Notes under the pieces: generated by a model
Seen by the model: only the letters and a program-made list of their open reading frames with translations
Databases searched by the model: none
Told to the model about the DNA's origin: nothing
In this document: positions 5,965 through 6,571 of the stretch, piece by piece
Numbering within the stretch: the stretch's first letter is position 1
Layout of the letters: each line of letters starts with the position of its first letter
Program-made: the position numbers and the translations under genes
Origin: Aquificaceae bacterium
GTDB taxonomy: Bacteria; Aquificota; Aquificia; Aquificales; Aquificaceae
Length of the DNA stretch: 6,571 nucleotides
Direction of reading: 5' to 3'
NCBI GenBank assembly: GCA_015490105.1
Contig: WFYK01000173.1
Coordinates: 1-6,571, forward strand

Positions 5965-5998
5965 CAATAAACACACCCTTCATTCAGGAGGTTAAAAG

Positions 5999-6271
5999 AT
6001 GCCCCTCTCGAAGGAAAAGAAGTGGGAACTGATAAAGAGCTTCCAAAGACACGAAACCGACACGGGTTCGCCCGAGGTTCAGATCGCTATCCTCACGGAG
6101 AGAATAAACAAGCTGACCGAACACCTAAAAAAACACAAAAAGGATGTTCACTCAAGAAGAGGCTTGATAGCTATGGTAAACAAAAGGCGCAGACTCCTTG
6201 AGTATCTAAAAAGGCAGGACTACAAGAAGTATGTAGAAATATCCCAAAAACTCGGTCTGCAGGTCAAATGA
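5999..6271 (+). CDS. rpsO: 30S ribosomal protein S15
   Basis: 90-residue primary 16S rRNA-binding protein of the small-subunit platform. The family core is intact: H-x-x-DTGSPEVQIA (about 18-30), then L-T-x-R-I-x-x-L-x-x-H-L-K-x-H-x-K-D-x-HSRRGL, then V-N-K-RRRLLEYLK. These include the residues that grip the three-way junction and the G-U/G-C site in 16S rRNA. Length is normal (88-90). A strong AGGAGGT with a 6-nt spacer fixes the start. In E. coli S15 represses its own translation through a leader pseudoknot. The predicted leader here is too short for that particular structure, though other S15-responsive folds could extend into the coding region. The stop overlaps the pnp start (ATGA), giving the widely conserved rpsO-pnp pair. 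Confidence 0.98.
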   Translation: MPLSKEKKWELIKSFQRHETDTGSPEVQIAILTERINKLTEHLKKHKKDVHSRRGLIAMVNKRRRLLEYLKRQDYKKYVEISQKLGLQVK

Positions 6272-6571
6272 TGGAGGCAAAAGAGCAGGCACGTGTAGGA
6301 AACTGTGAAGAACCTGTAATTATTGAAACGGGAAGATACGCCAAGCAGGCGGACGGTGCGGTAGTAGTAAGGCAGGGCGGGACCGCGGTCCTCGTGACTG
6401 CGGTAATGTCCGATGAACCTAACAAAGAGATAGACTTTACACCCCTCACCGTTGACTACAGGGAAAGGCCCTCCGCTTACGGAAAGATACCCGGCGGTTT
6501 CATAAAGAGGGAAGGGAAACCCACCGAGAGGGAGATCCTAACCTCAAGGGTCATAGACAGACCTATAAGAC
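6268..6571 (+). CDS. pnp: Polynucleotide phosphorylase, N-terminal part (3' truncated by window edge)
   Basis: The first 101 codons of PNPase, the phosphorolytic 3'-5' exoribonuclease that degrades mRNA and processes RNA 3' ends. The visible part is the start of the first RNase PH-like core domain. The hallmark strings are ETGRYAKQADGAVVV (about 20-34) and YGKIPGGFIKREG (71-83), followed by EREILTSRVIDRPIR (87-101), all characteristic of bacterial PNPase rather than RNase PH. Two consecutive ATG codons, 6268 and 6271, can start the frame. The first overlaps the rpsO stop as ATGA and the choice shifts the protein by one residue only. Only a weak AGGT (6261-6264) precedes it, so translation probably depends on termination at rpsO. 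The gene continues beyond the window. Confidence 0.96.
   Translation, partial: MMEAKEQARVGNCEEPVIIETGRYAKQADGAVVVRQGGTAVLVTAVMSDEPNKEIDFTPLTVDYRERPSAYGKIPGGFIKREGKPTEREILTSRVIDRPIR

Noticed and set aside
1..6571. Mobile element, CRISPR, toxin-antitoxin, tRNA or other accessory system
   Set aside because: Every stretch longer than 50 nt is covered by a housekeeping-type gene. I found no repeats arrays, terminal inverted repeats, transposase motifs or tRNA-like folds, and no shift in base composition.

Overview
This 6.6 kb window looks like ordinary chromosome from a thermophilic, chemolithoautotrophic bacterium of the Aquificaceae (Aquifex / Hydrogenobacter / Thermocrinis type). The reasons are very tight packing with 4- to 8-nt gene overlaps, operons of functionally unrelated genes, Lys/Glu-rich proteins, frequent AGA/AGG and ATA codons, and a close resemblance of ErpA, ArgF and FrdB to what I remember of Aquifex proteins. 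The assignment rests on recall, not on a search.

Left block, + strand (1-1873): the 3' part of ileS (isoleucyl-tRNA synthetase), then an ATGA-overlapping gene for a 73-residue LapA-domain membrane protein, then erpA, an A-type iron-sulfur carrier with its own strong Shine-Dalgarno and probably its own promoter. A GC-rich hairpin plus T-run ends this unit.

Middle block, - strand, transcribed leftward from about 5950 to 1881: argF (ornithine carbamoyltransferase), frdB/sdhB (iron-sulfur subunit of fumarate reductase/succinate dehydrogenase), radA (recombination/repair ATPase), a DsbC-like thiol-disulfide lipoprotein, and a short YbbR-domain membrane protein. Four genes are joined to a neighbour by stop/start overlaps and only the radA-dsbC junction has a gap (45 nt), so this is probably one mixed-function operon. 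Its last codons contain the terminator hairpin of the convergent erpA unit.

Right block, + strand (5999-6571): rpsO (ribosomal protein S15) overlapping the start of pnp (polynucleotide phosphorylase), which runs off the window. Between argF and rpsO lies a compact divergent promoter whose two -10 hexamers overlap. It predicts that argF is leaderless and begins 11 codons inside the longest open frame.

I see no mobile element, CRISPR array, tRNA, rRNA or defence island, and no convincing undescribed system. No gene-free stretch exceeds 50 nt. The observations most worth checking are the overlapping divergent promoter with leaderless argF, the fourth cysteine in the third cluster site of FrdB, the terminator inside ybbR, and the lack of an rpsO-pnp intergenic region.
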